This document shows, piece after piece, positions 11,177-21,285 of a stretch of DNA of 64,000 nucleotides. The stretch comes from Symbiodinium natans. Lineage: Eukaryota; Sar; Dinophyceae; Suessiales; Symbiodiniaceae. Positions within the stretch are counted from its first letter, which is position 1. Each line of letters starts with the position of its first letter. The stretch is from positions 1,163,331 through 1,227,330 of the forward strand of contig CAJNDS010002357.1 of NCBI GenBank assembly GCA_905221605.1, read 5' to 3'. The position numbers and the translations under genes were made by a program. The notes beneath the pieces were generated by a model. The model ran no database searches. It saw nothing but the letters and a program-made list of their open reading frames with translations, and was not told the origin of the DNA.

Positions 11177-11297
11177 TCATTTGGGCTAAAGCCCGAAAGG
11201 AGTCGACGATCGACAGTTGGTTCAATGGCTCCTGCTGCACTTGTTGCTCATGACGACATCACAACTGTTTGCACCGCTCCAGTGCAGCAATATGGGG

Positions 11298-11548
11298 GTC
11301 AACCCCAAACCCTAAACCCGAAACCCTAAACCCCAAACCCTAAACCCTAAACCCCAAACCCTAAATCGTAAACCCCAAACCCTAAACCCTAAACCCCAAA
11401 CCCCAAACCCCAAACCCTAAACCCAGGGAACAACAAACCCCAAACCCCAAACCCCAAGCCCCAAACCCCAAACCCCAAACTCTAAACCCTGAACCCTAAA
11501 CCCTAAACCCCAAACTCTAAACCCTGAACCCTAAACCCTAAACTCCTA
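11298..11548. repeat. CCCTAAA/CCCCAAA mixed tract
   Basis: Heptamers alternate between CCCTAAA and CCCCAAA. A longer period is visible: CCCTGAACCCTAAACCC followed by CCCCAAACTCTAAA occurs twice near 11,470-11,530. Two variant words have been amplified together. Confidence 0.8.
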
Positions 11549-11656
11549 ACCCAGTTCCTCATTTTGAGACCAAAGGAACACACTCCGAAGGGCCCTCTGG
11601 ATGTCCGAGTCGGTCTGCGAACAGACGACCTCCACCATCATCTCTTCGCAACACCT

Positions 11657-12055
11657 GAGGGTTTAGGGTTTAGGGTTTAGGGTTTAGGGTTTAGGGTTTA
11701 GGGTTTAGGGTTTAGGGTTTAGGGTTTAGGGTTTAGGGTTTGGGGTCTAGGGAGTCTAGGGTCTAGGGTTTAGGGCCCGAGGCCCTGGGCACGTTATGGG
11801 GTGTTTCGGGTCTAGACTTACAGGCTCATACTGGGTCTTAGGGATGTTTCGGATAGGGTTTAGGATTATAGAGAGCTCAAGTGCCTTAGGGTTTCCACCC
11901 TTTTGCAGGCTGGCCAAGGAGCGGCTCTGGCTGCAAGGCGGCCCAGACCTTCGGGAGCTTCAAAAAAGGGTCTAGGGTTTAGGGTCTAGGGTTTAGGGTT
12001 TAGGGTTTAGGGTTTACGGTTTAGGGTTTAGGGTTTAGGGTTTAGGGTTTAGGGT
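11657..12055. repeat. TTTAGGG tracts (11,657-11,775 and 11,968-12,055)
   Basis: Two G-rich tracts separated by about 190 bp of unique sequence. Both carry TCTAGGG variants at one end. Confidence 0.8.
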
Positions 12056-12111
12056 AAACCTTCGGGAGTTTCAAAAGCTTGCGTTTTGGGGGTTGAATTG
12101 GGCTCAGAAGG

Positions 12112-12203
12112 TTGGGATGTGCCCCCTTATACTAACAGTCCTGAATAGGGATTGTACTACCATCCCTATTAAGGACTGGTCAGTATAAGGGGGAACATCC
12201 CAA
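12112..12203. mobile_element. Fold-back element, family A (best copy, 92 bp)
   Basis: Inverted termini TTGGGATGTGCCCCCTTA and TAAGGGGGAACATCCCAA pair over about 20 bases, and inner arms (GTCCTGAATAGGGAT/ATCCCTATTAAGGAC) continue the stem. Nearly the whole element can fold into one hairpin. Relatives lie at 7,160-7,318 and 23,538-23,645. No clear target duplication is visible. Confidence 0.7.
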
Positions 12204-12257
12204 CTTAAAAGGGTTTATCGTGTTGAAGAGGGTCAGAAGCATCATAAGACCCCCGTT

Positions 12258-12345
12258 CTTAGTAGGGAATGAGGGGATTAGGGCCCTATATTTACCTTTT
12301 AAGGGATGATACAGGGTACCTCATTCCCTGATTCCCTCTCAACCC
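12258..12345. mobile_element. Fold-back element, family B
   Basis: Arms TAGGGAATGAGG (left) and CCTCATTCCCTGATTCC (right) are inverted, with ATAGGGCCC/TATTTACC words inside. The element at 21,286-21,399 shares the same arm (GGGAATGAGGTACC). Short, non-coding, MITE-like. Confidence 0.55.
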
Positions 12346-12784
12346 TGAACCCTAAACCCTAAACCCTAAACCCAAAACCCTAAACCCTAAACCCCAAACC
12401 GCAGCCAGAAGAGCAGGCGCCTCGGCCACGAAAGCTTCGGCGCCTTTGGCGCCCGCTTCCCGCAGCGCCGCCTGGGCGCCACGCAGGGCGGCCTGGGCCC
12501 CACCTTGGGGAGGGTTTAGGGTTTAGGTTTGGGGTTTGGGGTTTGGGGTTTGGGGTTTGGGGTTTGGGGTTTGGGTTTGAGGATTTAGGAAATTTAGGAA
12601 ACCCTAAATGTTTCGGGGCCCAGGGTTGCGGGTCTCACATGATTTTAGGGTTTTGGGCGTGAAGGCGCTGTCTTAGCCCTCGGGAGCAACCGGCAGAGCC
12701 CCCAGACTCCCCCCAAAAAAACCTTAGAAACCCGTTGAATCTGGGGTGCTTTCACAACCCAAACTCTCTATGTTTCTCTATAAC
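12346..12784. other. Island with short CCCTAAA and TTTGGGG runs
   Basis: CCCTAAA words at 12,346-12,400 and a TTTGGGG run at 12,530-12,575. The rest is unique. No gene seen. Confidence 0.5.
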
Positions 12785-12789
12785 TCCTA

Positions 12790-12821
<32 letters not shown>

Positions 12822-12872
12822 AAAAAAAATAGACACAATAAAACTATGACCCCCCCCCCCAAAAAAAAAAAC
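12785..12872. repeat. C-run/A-run junctions
   Basis: C18 followed by A18 (12,791-12,828) and C10 followed by A11 (12,850-12,870). The same C-to-A junction is found at 163-183. All are in the same strand orientation. Confidence 0.7.
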
Positions 12873-13560
12873 GCCTATAGCTCATAGACCCCAAGCCCTA
12901 TACAAACCGACCTTGGGCCCCCCGCCGGAGAGCTCGTTCTTCACGCGCCGCCGGAAAGCGCGGCTACGCTCCTCCTTTCTGATGTGGCAAACTGGGTAGC
13001 CCAGTAACCAAAGGAAGGTTTACGAAAATTGGGGACCCCTTAAAATAGACCGCCCAAGAGTATGATTCCCTTATCAGAAGGACCCCTATGATCGGAGTTT
13101 AGGGTTTCGGGTTTCGGGGTTTGGGGCTTCTAGGCTTCGTCGCCCAGGAACCGCATTCTAATAAGGTACCCGGTACCCTTTTGGGGTTGGGTACTTGACA
13201 AGGGAACCCAGAACCAAAAAAGGGGCAAAAGGGTGCGACCAAGCAAAGGGGTTTAGAGGCACTTTGGAGCGAACCCACCCCACCCTTGCAAGCTCAAGGG
13301 GCCTGCGACACCCGAAAATCCCTCAACCTCCAAAAGTCTACCAATCCTGCGGCAAGAGAAAGACTACAAAGTCCTACTACGAACCCTCAACCCCCTCTGG
13401 TTTAGGGTTTAAGGTTTAGGGTTTTAGGGTTTAGGGTTTAGGGTTCAGGGTTTATCGACCTGTCCAAAAAACCCCGCAGGTCGGGATCTTCCGACAAAAG
13501 ACTTCGATGACCTACAAAGCTCCCAGCCGGAATTAAGGGCATGGGATCGGGGGTATGTAA
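12873..13560. other. Island without recognisable gene
   Basis: Contains a probable relic of fold-back family C near 13,014-13,060 (GGTTTACGAAAATTGGGG word) and a short TTTAGGG run at 13,398-13,455. No gene recognised. Confidence 0.4.
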
Positions 13561-13675
13561 ACAATGTGGGCATTTCCCAAAATAGGGGTACCCCTTTTAT
13601 ACCCCAATTCAATAGAATCCCCTTGAAAGAACCCCCCCAAAAAAGGGTACCCCCATTTTCGGAAACCCCCATGTA
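13561..13675. mobile_element. Fold-back element, family C
   Basis: Left arm TTTCCCAAAATAGGGGTACC and right arm GGGTACCCCCATTTTCGG are inverted copies separated by about 45 bases. A second member lies at 15,676-15,778. Non-coding. Confidence 0.55.
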
Positions 13676-13979
13676 GAAAACTGGCACTGAATTTTGGACC
13701 ACGCATCCTGCCCCTCGGAGCCAGCACGGCGCCGGGGGAGCAGCGAACAGACCTTGGCGGACGTCGCGCGTTTTAGCGCTCCTTTCTGCGGGCGTAGGGC
13801 TTCCGTGCTGGCTTGTTCAGGTGGTAGGTCAGCTGAGGTTTGTTCAGGCTGAAGGGTTTATAGGGTCGATGTAGGGCTTGTGGGATTTAGAAGAACACTG
13901 CAGAGCCCCCCAAACCCAAGATTTTCTGAACTCGCCTGAAGTCCTGCAAAGCGCCTTACGACCCCAAACTCCCCCAGCT
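13676..13979. other. Island without recognisable gene
   Basis: GC-balanced unique sequence. Nothing recognised. Confidence 0.4.
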
Positions 13980-14498
13980 GTGTAGGGTTTAGGGTTTATA
14001 GGGTTTTGGGTTTACAGCGTTTAGGGTTTATAGGGTTTAGGGTTTATAGGGTTTAGGGTTTAGGGGTTAGGGTGTATAGGGTTCAGGGTTTATAGGGTTA
14101 AGGGTTTAGGTTTAGGGTTTAGGGCGTCTCGCCGCGCAGCGGCAGTAAGTGCCATGTGTAAATGGCGCCCCTACACACCCAGGGGTGTGGGGGGGGCGCC
14201 TAAGCAGGCCGGGTGGGAATTTAGGGTGTAGGGTTTAGGGTCTAGGGTTTAGGGTTTATAGGGTTTATAGGGTTTATAGGGTTTATAGGGTTTATAGGGT
14301 TTATAGGGTTTATAGGGTTTATAGGGTTTATAGGGTTTATAGGGTTTATAGGGTTTATAGGGTTATAGGGTTTATAGGGTTTATAGGGTTTATAGGGTTT
14401 ATAGGGTTTATAGGGTTTATAGGGTTTATAGGGTTTATAGGGTTTATAGGGTTTATAGGGTTTATAGGGTTTATAGGGTTTAGGGTTTAGGGTTTTAG
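13980..14498. repeat. TTTATAGGG nonamer array
   Basis: A degenerate lead-in (13,980-14,120) precedes a clean array of about 26 copies of the nonamer GGGTTTATA between 14,247 and 14,480, with one shortened unit near 14,363. The nonamer is the telomere heptamer with TA inserted. On the minus strand it reads as a Lys-Pro-Tyr repeat frame and then, after the short unit, Asn-Pro-Ile. Both are artefacts. Confidence 0.9.
14125..14205. repeat. 75-bp direct repeat, copy 1, with hairpin
   Basis: Begins GCGTCTCGCCGCGCAGCGGC and ends in a strong hairpin (GGCGCCCC near 14,163 pairing with GGGGCGCC near 14,193). Copy 2 at 14,499-14,578 is almost identical. The nonamer array lies exactly between the two copies. 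Confidence 0.8.
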
Positions 14499-14578
14499 GG
14501 CGTCTCGCCGCGCAGCGGCAGTAAGTGCCATGTGTAAATGGCGCCCCTACACACCCAGGGGGTGTGGGGGGGCGGCAT
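14499..14578. repeat. 75-bp direct repeat, copy 2, with hairpin
   Basis: Same sequence as 14,125-14,205 with one extra G in the hairpin loop and a shortened right arm. The pair suggests duplication of the island together with, or around, the nonamer array. Confidence 0.8.
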
Positions 14579-15675
14579 GTCACGCGAAGGCATCTGTTGT
14601 CAATGTAATCCAACAATTTCATTGGTGCTGGGTTCTTTCTCCCCGCCCGCTGTGAGCTTTCACAGGCCACCACCCAAACCACTGCCTTTTAGGGTTTAGG
14701 GCTGTCGCCCTCAACTCCCACCATTGCTTTCCCTACAGGGGCCGGCCGAGACCCCTTCTACCCCCTCCCATTTTTTAGGTTGAAGTCATCCTTGAGCCCC
14801 TGAAAAGCAAACCCTCCAACAAACCCTACAAGCCTATGAAGCCTCAAAGCCTTGAGAGCTTGACAGCCTCACAAAAAACAAAAAACACCCAAACCCTATG
14901 AACCCTACAAACCCTTTAAACCCTCTTAACCCTTTATCCCCTTTACACCCCAAAAACCCTATAAACCCTGTAAACCCTCTAAACCCGTTAAACTTTAAAC
15001 CCTATAAACCCCAAAAAGCCCCATTGACCCTTCAAACCCAAAACACATCCTATACATCCGACAAACACCTACCTCAACACCCTAAGCCCTTAAAAAGGAC
15101 CTCTAAACCCTTCAACCCCGGAGAAAGAAAAAAAACTCAAAAACCCGAAAAAAAAAACCTTGAACAAATATTTAAGATAAAAAAACAAGAAAACCCTCTA
15201 AATCCTTCAACACCTGATCCAATGAACAGGAGCCCCAGGGGCGCGGTCCAAGGAGGGCTCCACGGCGTCGGAGCTGACCGGGCCAGGTTCAGCCTGGTAG
15301 CCTGCAGCTGGGATCGGCTTAGGGTTTTTGCTGGGGTTTTCTGGGGGGGGGGGGGGGGTTCTTAGGGTTTTCTAGGGAGGTTTGGGGGGGTTTTTGGGGA
15401 GGATTTTTGGTAGGGCTTTTTGGGGGGGGCTAGAGGGGTTTCAAGGGTTTTAGGGTGTTAGGCTTTCGGGGGCTTGTGTAGCAATTGTATAGGGTTTGGG
15501 TCCCAGGCTTTGACCTGAGGATGTAAAAAGTGCTGAGTTTTAGGGTTCATTTTTGAGGTTTCCTGAAGGGCTAGGAAGCTGGAGTCTTTGTGGGCTGAGT
15601 AAGGTTTGGGGTCTGCAGGGCTTCAGGGCTTCTGGGGTCTCGGGTCTTAGGGTTAGGACAAGCTCTCCTGGCCTA
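14579..15675. other. Degenerate CCCT-AAA and T/G-rich region, no gene
   Basis: From 14,890 to 15,220 the sequence is A/C rich with loosely periodic AACCCT words. From 15,310 to 15,480 it is G/T rich. A frame of about 155 codons at 14,898-15,365 is a product of this composition. Confidence 0.45.
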
Positions 15676-15778
15676 CCGAAATTAGGGGTACCTTTTGGGG
15701 GGTCCTTATTCCAGGGGACGCCTACTACTTGGGGGGGGGTGCTATTTTAGGGGTCGCTTCTTTTCGTAAACCTTCATG
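15676..15778. mobile_element. Fold-back element, family C (second copy)
   Basis: Left arm ACCGAAATTAGGGGTACC and right arm ending TTTTCGTAAACCTTCATG correspond to the arms at 13,561-13,675, with more divergence and a G-run in the centre. Confidence 0.4.
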
Positions 15779-16259
15779 TGGCTTATGGTCACGCCTCCGC
15801 CGCTGTGCCCGCTGACGGAGGGCCAGTCGCTTGGATGCTGCAGCGACTCAGCCTCAACCATGCCCACCTCATGCGGCGCTTGAAAGCCTAAGAAGCCCCG
15901 CAGCAAAGACATTGAAGTCAACTCAACACCAGGGTTTAGAGCCCTATCCTTCTAAGCTCCTTATTCTAAGCTCTGTCAACCAAACTATCTGCCGATGTGA
16001 AGACCTGTTTATGGGGATTCTGCACGGTTCTGCGGCTGTTGTTTGAGGGTGCGGAAGTAGTCGCTTCGGGAAGGTTCTTATGTCTCGGTGAGGGTCGGGA
16101 ATCGGCCTTCAAAGCAAAGGCCCAGAAGCACTGAAGCCTAAAAGACACCACTTAAAGTTGGGACAGCCCCTAAACCCTGTAAACCCTAAGCCCTAAGCCC
16201 ATCTAAGCCCTAAGCCCTAAACCCTAAACCCTAAACCCTAAACCCTAAACCCTAAAACC
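15779..16259. other. Island ending in a CCCTAAA tract
   Basis: Unique sequence followed by CCCTAAGC and CCCTAAA words (16,170-16,258), which formed the insertion target of the copia element. Confidence 0.5.
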
Positions 16260-16264
16260 GAAAC
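16260..16264. repeat. Target-site duplication GAAAC (left)
   Basis: GAAAC directly precedes the left LTR, and the same five bases follow the right LTR at 21,115-21,119. Joining the flanks regenerates a continuous run of CCCTAAA-like words, which shows the target was an interstitial telomere tract. Confidence 0.9.
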
Positions 16265-16553
16265 TGCTGGTGTGAACCAGCAGGCTGATCAGGAGGCACT
16301 AGTGGAGTAGCAAGTTCCCCAGTCCCATCCCTGACAGCCATGGCGCACACGAACGCGGAGCTTCTTTTGACACACAGCAAACAAGAAAAAAGACCAAATG
16401 TCTGTTCTGCGCTAACCTTGGGCTACGGCACCTAAAGGTTGTGAATGTACTTAAAAGATGTGCTCATGACCCTACTGTGCTTGGGCCTACGAGCAACAAG
16501 GAAAACAAGTGAACAACCTACCTGAAGGACCTGCAAAGGAAGTGCGTTCAACA
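16265..16553 (-). repeat. 3' LTR
   Basis: Begins (minus strand) TGTTGAACGCACTTCC and ends CACACCAGCA. Identical to 20,826-21,114 as far as I can compare by eye. Confidence 0.93.
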
Positions 16554-16564
16554 CTCCTCCTTCG
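16554..16564 (-). other. Polypurine tract
   Basis: On the minus strand GAAGGAGGAG lies immediately before the TG of the 3' LTR, the expected place for the plus-strand primer. Confidence 0.75.
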
Positions 16565-16772
16565 CGGCCTCGCCAGGGGACAGCGACCTACCTTACTCCT
16601 ACTTCTGCGCAGGTCCTGCCCGTCAGGGTGGAGAGTGTTCCCTACCCTAAGGCGCTCAGAAAGAGATGCGTGCGAGCATCTCTGCAAACTGCAAATTGCA
16701 GTGCAAAAGAGGAAAAACTTGGCATGAATGCGCGATGCGATGCACATCCTGCCCGTCAGGGCGGAGTAGTAC

Positions 16773-17800
16773 CTACCCTGTGCTATGCGTGGTGTGATCT
16801 GGTGCACGCCGGTGGCACCGCTGACACACCTCAAATGTGCAAAGATTGGATGACCTTGCAATTGCAGGACAGTCCTTGGTGCGATGGAGCTTCTCCCCCT
16901 CAGGAACAGCAAAGTAACGAGTTGGGGCTCCATCTTCTGGCTGCCTGCGTGCGGAAAGTTCGGCCTCGATTGCTTGGGCCGTTCGGTCACGAAGGCGTTG
17001 CAATTTCCTCTGCTTGGCAGCGCTGTGGATTCGGCAAAGAGAGTGGCGTCTCGGGCACCACTTGGCAAGCTCCCACACGGCAATAAAACCAATGCCTACA
17101 AAACCCACAAGCAACATGAACATGAGATCCGTGCTTAATTCAACCTGATGTACATCTCCCTCCTCTTCATCAAAGAGCTCAGGCTGACACTTGGCACTTT
17201 GGATCTGCATCATTGCAAGCAATAGGAAAAGCAACTTGATCTGCGGATACTGAGGGTGGGTAGGCAGGTCGGCAGCCACAGCTTCCGCTTGGCGGGGGTC
17301 CTCTGGACAGTGCTCGAACAAACCCCAAATGGCTGCGAGCTCGAGGATCCTCGCTGCAGGAAGCGCTTTCGTGAGGAGGTCTGCAGCCTGCTCCACACCA
17401 GGGCAGTAAACGGGGATTATCTCTCCTGCCTCATACTGCTCTCGCAAATAGTTGGCGCGCACCTTCAAGTGGCGGGTTCGCCAAGACCCTTGGCCAATGG
17501 CGATAGCAAGCGCAGACTGAGAGTCAACCTTCAAGGTCTTACCCAAGTTAAAGACCCCAAACTCACCCAGCATGGCCTCTGCTGACTGCAGTGCAACGAC
17601 GGCATCAAGTCCTGCGACGAGCTCGGACTCTGCAGTGCTGAGTGTGACAAACGACTGCCTAGCGGAACGCCAACAGACAGGAGAGCCGTAGAGGAAGACA
17701 ACCCAACCAGTGTGCGAGCGATTGCCATCTGGCGCAAAAGAGGCATCGCTGTATGCAACTAAGCCCGTGTCATCTGCGTCAGCAGTGAGAGCAAAGGCTT
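16773..17800 (-). pseudogene. Copia RNase H domain and C-terminal tail
   Basis: RNase H of the retrotransposon polyprotein, which degrades the RNA strand during reverse transcription. Landmarks on the minus strand are YSDASF (about 17,740), STAESE (about 17,630) and VDSQSA (17,511-17,528), giving the Asp-Glu-Asp set. These are followed by the HLKVRANYLRE and LTKAL motifs usual at the end of copia RNase H. Beyond it the frame continues about 170 residues with a hydrophobic segment (FMLLVGFVGIGFIAVWEL) and a Cys/His cluster (CPAIA...CTFEVCQRC) before the stop at 16,773. This tail is unlike canonical copia. It is in a different frame from the RT part, with a shift near 17,800. Confidence 0.85.
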
Positions 17801-18515
17801 TGGTTTGCCCTTTCAGCGATGCGTGCAGCCCTTTCGGGCGCCTTTGTGCTCAACGTAGCAAGGACACAAGCGGTGAACGCGAGATCCGGCCTCGTTCGCT
17901 GGCTCAGCCACAAGATTTCTCCGGTCAGCCTCTGGGCTGTACGAACTGACTCCTCGGTGGGCGCCTCATCCGTCAGGAGAATGTCAAAGGACACCAAGTC
18001 TCTTGGGCAAGGGATCTTCCCCAGCGCAGTGGGCTTGACGTTGTTGAGGCGTAGCAGCTCCTCTGCGTAGGCCTGCTGCGGCAGAACAAACCCTAAACCC
18101 TGCACTAGGGTCTCAACCCCTAGAAACCTTAACGGCTGGCGCGGCGTGGCAAGTGTGAGGGGCGTCGTTTTCCAGATCGACTGGATGGCCTTGGCGAGAG
18201 CCTCGATGACTTCAACACATCCAGCAAGTAGGACGTCATCAACGTAGGTGATTAAACCTCCCACGACTTGACCATCGCTGGTTTGCACGACGCGCCACCA
18301 GTTCGTGTCTAACTTGCCCTTGAGTAGCTGCAGCTCAACCCCGTTGACCACGCATCTAAGGTTAAGAAGCTGAGAGTCCCTAAAGTCTGACCACAGCTCT
18401 GGTGACTCCCTGAGTCCATAGACGGCGTGTGTGAGGATCCAAAGCTCTCCCTCCTGCGCAAGACCTTGCCGCACAAGGTAGCGCGGTGGCGTTAGGGCAA
18501 ACACAGGAAACCCGC
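17780..18515 (-). pseudogene. Copia reverse transcriptase, C-terminal part
   Basis: The RT palm and thumb of a Ty1/copia pol. The catalytic box YVDD is at 18,235-18,246, preceded by LTHAVYGLRESPELW, the usual copia block. The N-terminal fingers and first catalytic Asp are absent. The upstream border joins directly to gag-like sequence near 18,515, so integrase and protease are also gone. After RIAERA (near 17,800) the frame is lost and RNase H continues in another frame. Confidence 0.88.
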
Positions 18516-20941
18516 AACAAATGCTTGCGGTAGTCTAAAACCTCATCTCCCGACGGGTGAAGGTCAATGTGCAGTGCGCTGCGTACCACCTGAGTGCGAA
18601 ACTGCACGTCTGGATTCCTGGCAATGTGCTGCGACGTCACAGTGGTCAACCCACGGGCCAAGATGGAGGGATCAGGAGCAACCATGCCACATTCCAAACA
18701 ACGGCGATGCCAACGACCCCAAGACCTCAGCAAACTCACTCCAGCAACCACGTCCTTAAACGGCGGTGGATCATGCAGGTTCCTGAGTATCAGGTCGCGC
18801 TCGTTGGTCCCACCTGGCTGGTAAATCGTATGTAGGCGAAACATGATGTGTGCTGCATTTTGCGTGGCTCTGCGTGCTACAATGTCGGCCTTCACGGACG
18901 CGTCCAACGAATCCAACAACATGGCACATGCTCTGGCATTCACACGCGACCACTTGCCCTCAACAATCTCCGTCCTGTCATCCGGGGCCACTCTCAACCG
19001 CTCCACGGGGGACGAAACGCTCCAACGGGCAAAGGCATCACGCGCTAACTGCAACACGCTTGTCCACCAAAGCTGCGATGAATCCGACACATCACTCATC
19101 AATCCACCAACCAACGCAAGCCAATCCTGAAACTCCAACGACCCACCTGACGGGTTGGGGGCAACAAGTTTGGGCAGTGTTGTGATGCCTGGTTTCACTG
19201 CTTCAGGGGCATCGTCACCTTTGACCTTGAGCTGATGAGCTTGCAAGCTTTGCAGCTGCTGCACCCCTAAAACCAGTGCATCCACTACGGAACTTGGCAC
19301 CTCACGCGTGGCGGGCTGCTCATGTGGAGCTGCAGCAGCGGCTGAAACCTGAGGACCTTGAGTGTCGGGCACCTGCCCGACCCTCCCGGGTGGCGTTTGG
19401 CCTGCGGTCCTGGCAAAACCGCCTGAAACCTGAGGAGTTGCTGGAATCTGCCACAAACCCAGGTTCTCGGGCCGAGAATGTGGACTTGTGCCGGAATTGG
19501 CGCCTTCAGCCCTCATCTGCCCCAGACCTGGGGTTTCGGGCTGGAAAGTGGGGTCTGGGCCAGAAGAGGCCCTGTGAGTACCTGGCACCTGTGCATCTTG
19601 GGCAGTACCTGGCACCTGTGCAACCTGGGCAGATTGAGCCATGGGCTCACGCACATGCCCAGCCCTTCCGGGTGGGGTTGCATTGCTGGGCAACCTTTGC
19701 GAACCCTGCAAACCCGACCACAAATTAGACCAAAACCCTGATGCAGATGCAGGCGCCCTCAAAGCATCCATCACCTGAAAGGTGGCATCCTGCACCTGAT
19801 GGGCAAGAGATGGTGCTGGCAGAGGGGCCTCAACAGGCGCACGAGCGGCATTAGGGATTAGAGGTGGGCCACTTGGGGTCTGTGCTTGCGTTGACACTAC
19901 TTCCCGCATGGACCTCTCTCTCTGCTCACTCCTCTCAAGTAGCTGCCTCAACCTCTGATTCTCCATCTCCTGCGCCTGGGCTCTAGCCTCAAAACCTGCA
20001 AGCTGCCTGGCCACCTCTGCTTGAATTGCTTCCTGTGGCAAGGACGACGACTCTGTACGACTTGAGGGGCGTTCAGGCGCTACAACTCGCGGATAGATTA
20101 GTGGGGCCCGCTGCTCAATAGCCTGCATGCGTTGCAACATCTCTGCGTTAAGTAGCGGGGCTTCCCTTCCGGGGCCCGGGGCGAAAGTGGTTGGAGTCCC
20201 ATGCGATCCCGGCAACGGCGGCGACCCACTTGACCCCACACTCCCATCCTCCAAAGCCCTTACCCTGGACACGGCACCAGGGCTTGCTCGTGTGTGGTGT
20301 GGTGGTGACTGGGCCTGCACCTCAGTCCTTGCCACACGGAAAAACTCAGAAACACCAGGAATGCCTTCAACCATTTCGGAGATAGCGGGCAAACCCTGTG
20401 AACGTGGGGTCATGAACCCCTCAACTCCAGCGGTCTCACCAGTTGACCTTATGCCCCCCAAACCCCTGTCACCACCTTGGTCTGTAACCTGACGGTCGTC
20501 ACCCAAGGTGTCCTGACGCAGGATGGTGTTGGCCTCTGGTCCTGGACTTCCGTCCGGAGGTTGCACTGCTTGTGGCATGCTTCGGGGCATACCGTGCAAT
20601 ATCCCACCCTCAGTGGTGGTCGACGCATGCTGCACGCCTTCTGCTGGGTCTATACTAGCACGCGCCCTTCCCGCAGCCATATCCACAAAACCCAAACCAC
20701 CCTCAATGCCGGCGGTGGGTGCATCAGGTGTTGCGGAATGCATATGCTCTTGCAAACCATCCCTCCCGGGAGGTTGGGATGATGGCGGCATCACGGTGCC
20801 GTAGCCCTGCGTTGGGCTCATAACCTGCTGGTGTGAACCAGCAGGCTGATCAGGAGGCACTAGTGGAGTAGCAAGTTCCCCAGTCCCATCCCTGACAGCC
20901 ATGGCGCACACGAACGCGGAGCTTCTTTTGACACACAGCAA
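18516..20941 (-). CDS. Copia gag-like frame
   Basis: An uninterrupted frame. The upstream Met at 20,941 and the next at 20,902 both lie inside the 5' LTR, and a third ATG at 20,821 lies inside the primer site, so the true start is uncertain. Residues about 1-300 are Pro/Gly/Ser-rich, about 300-345 form a coiled coil (Glu/Gln/Arg heptads), then low-complexity Pro/Gln, and the last 230 residues are a folded region of the retrotransposon gag/UBN2 type. No zinc knuckle remains because the frame runs into the deletion junction at about 18,515 and terminates at 18,380 in the RT region in the wrong frame. Confidence 0.75.
20806..20825 (-). promoter_or_regulatory. Primer binding site, half-tRNA initiator-Met type
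   Basis: Immediately inside the 5' LTR the minus strand reads GGTTATGAGCCCAACGC. This is complementary to the anticodon arm (GGGCTCATAACC) of initiator tRNA-Met, not to a tRNA 3' CCA end. The Drosophila copia element is known to prime from such a cleaved 5' half-tRNA. Confidence 0.8.
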
Positions 20942-21114
20942 ACAAGAAAAAAGACCAAATGTCTGTTCTGCGCTAACCTTGGGCTACGGCACCTAAAGGT
21001 TGTGAATGTACTTAAAAGATGTGCTCATGACCCTACTGTGCTTGGGCCTACGAGCAACAAGGAAAACAAGTGAACAACCTACCTGAAGGACCTGCAAAGG
21101 AAGTGCGTTCAACA
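20826..21114 (-). repeat. 5' LTR
   Basis: Identical partner of 16,265-16,553. The gag-like frame is open through its last 115 bases, so the LTR end may be translated. Confidence 0.93.
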
Positions 21115-21119
21115 GAAAC

Positions 21120-21285
21120 CCTAAACCCACAAAAGAAGAAAGGCAAGAGAGAGAAGCCTGTCCCGCATAAGAGCCTCCGCCACTGCCAGCCTCTCAGCTA
21201 TCGCTTCCGCTGCGACGTCGCCCAGCCGCGCCAGGGCGGTCTCCACCTCAAGACGGGGTGCTGGTGTCCTTCCAGGGCTTCTTAC
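21120..21285. other. Island right of copia element
   Basis: Continues the telomere words interrupted by the copia insertion, then unique sequence without a gene. Confidence 0.4.

Larger units (their letters stand above)
16265..21114 (-). mobile_element. Ty1/copia LTR retrotransposon, internally deleted
   Basis: A 4.85-kb element on the minus strand: 289-bp LTRs with TG..CA ends, 5-bp target duplication, primer site, polypurine tract, gag-like frame, the C-terminal half of reverse transcriptase and RNase H. The order RT then RNase H at the end fits Ty1/copia. Protease, integrase and the N-terminal RT are missing (junction near 18,515). The two LTRs show no difference that I can find, so insertion was recent. 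The copy cannot be autonomous. The similarity to copia polyproteins of dinoflagellates is from memory. Confidence 0.92.

Noticed and set aside
14242-14682. Minus-strand frame with Lys-Pro-Tyr and Asn-Pro-Ile repeats
   Set aside because: Direct translation of the TTTATAGGG nonamer array; the change of repeat comes from one shortened unit.
16487-17092. Alternative minus- and plus-strand frames across the copia 3' region
   Set aside because: They overlap the RNase H frame and its tail in other phases and have no domain content.
16265-21114. 289-bp direct repeats as a simple tandem duplication
   Set aside because: TG..CA ends, flanking GAAAC duplication, primer site and polypurine tract identify them as LTRs.
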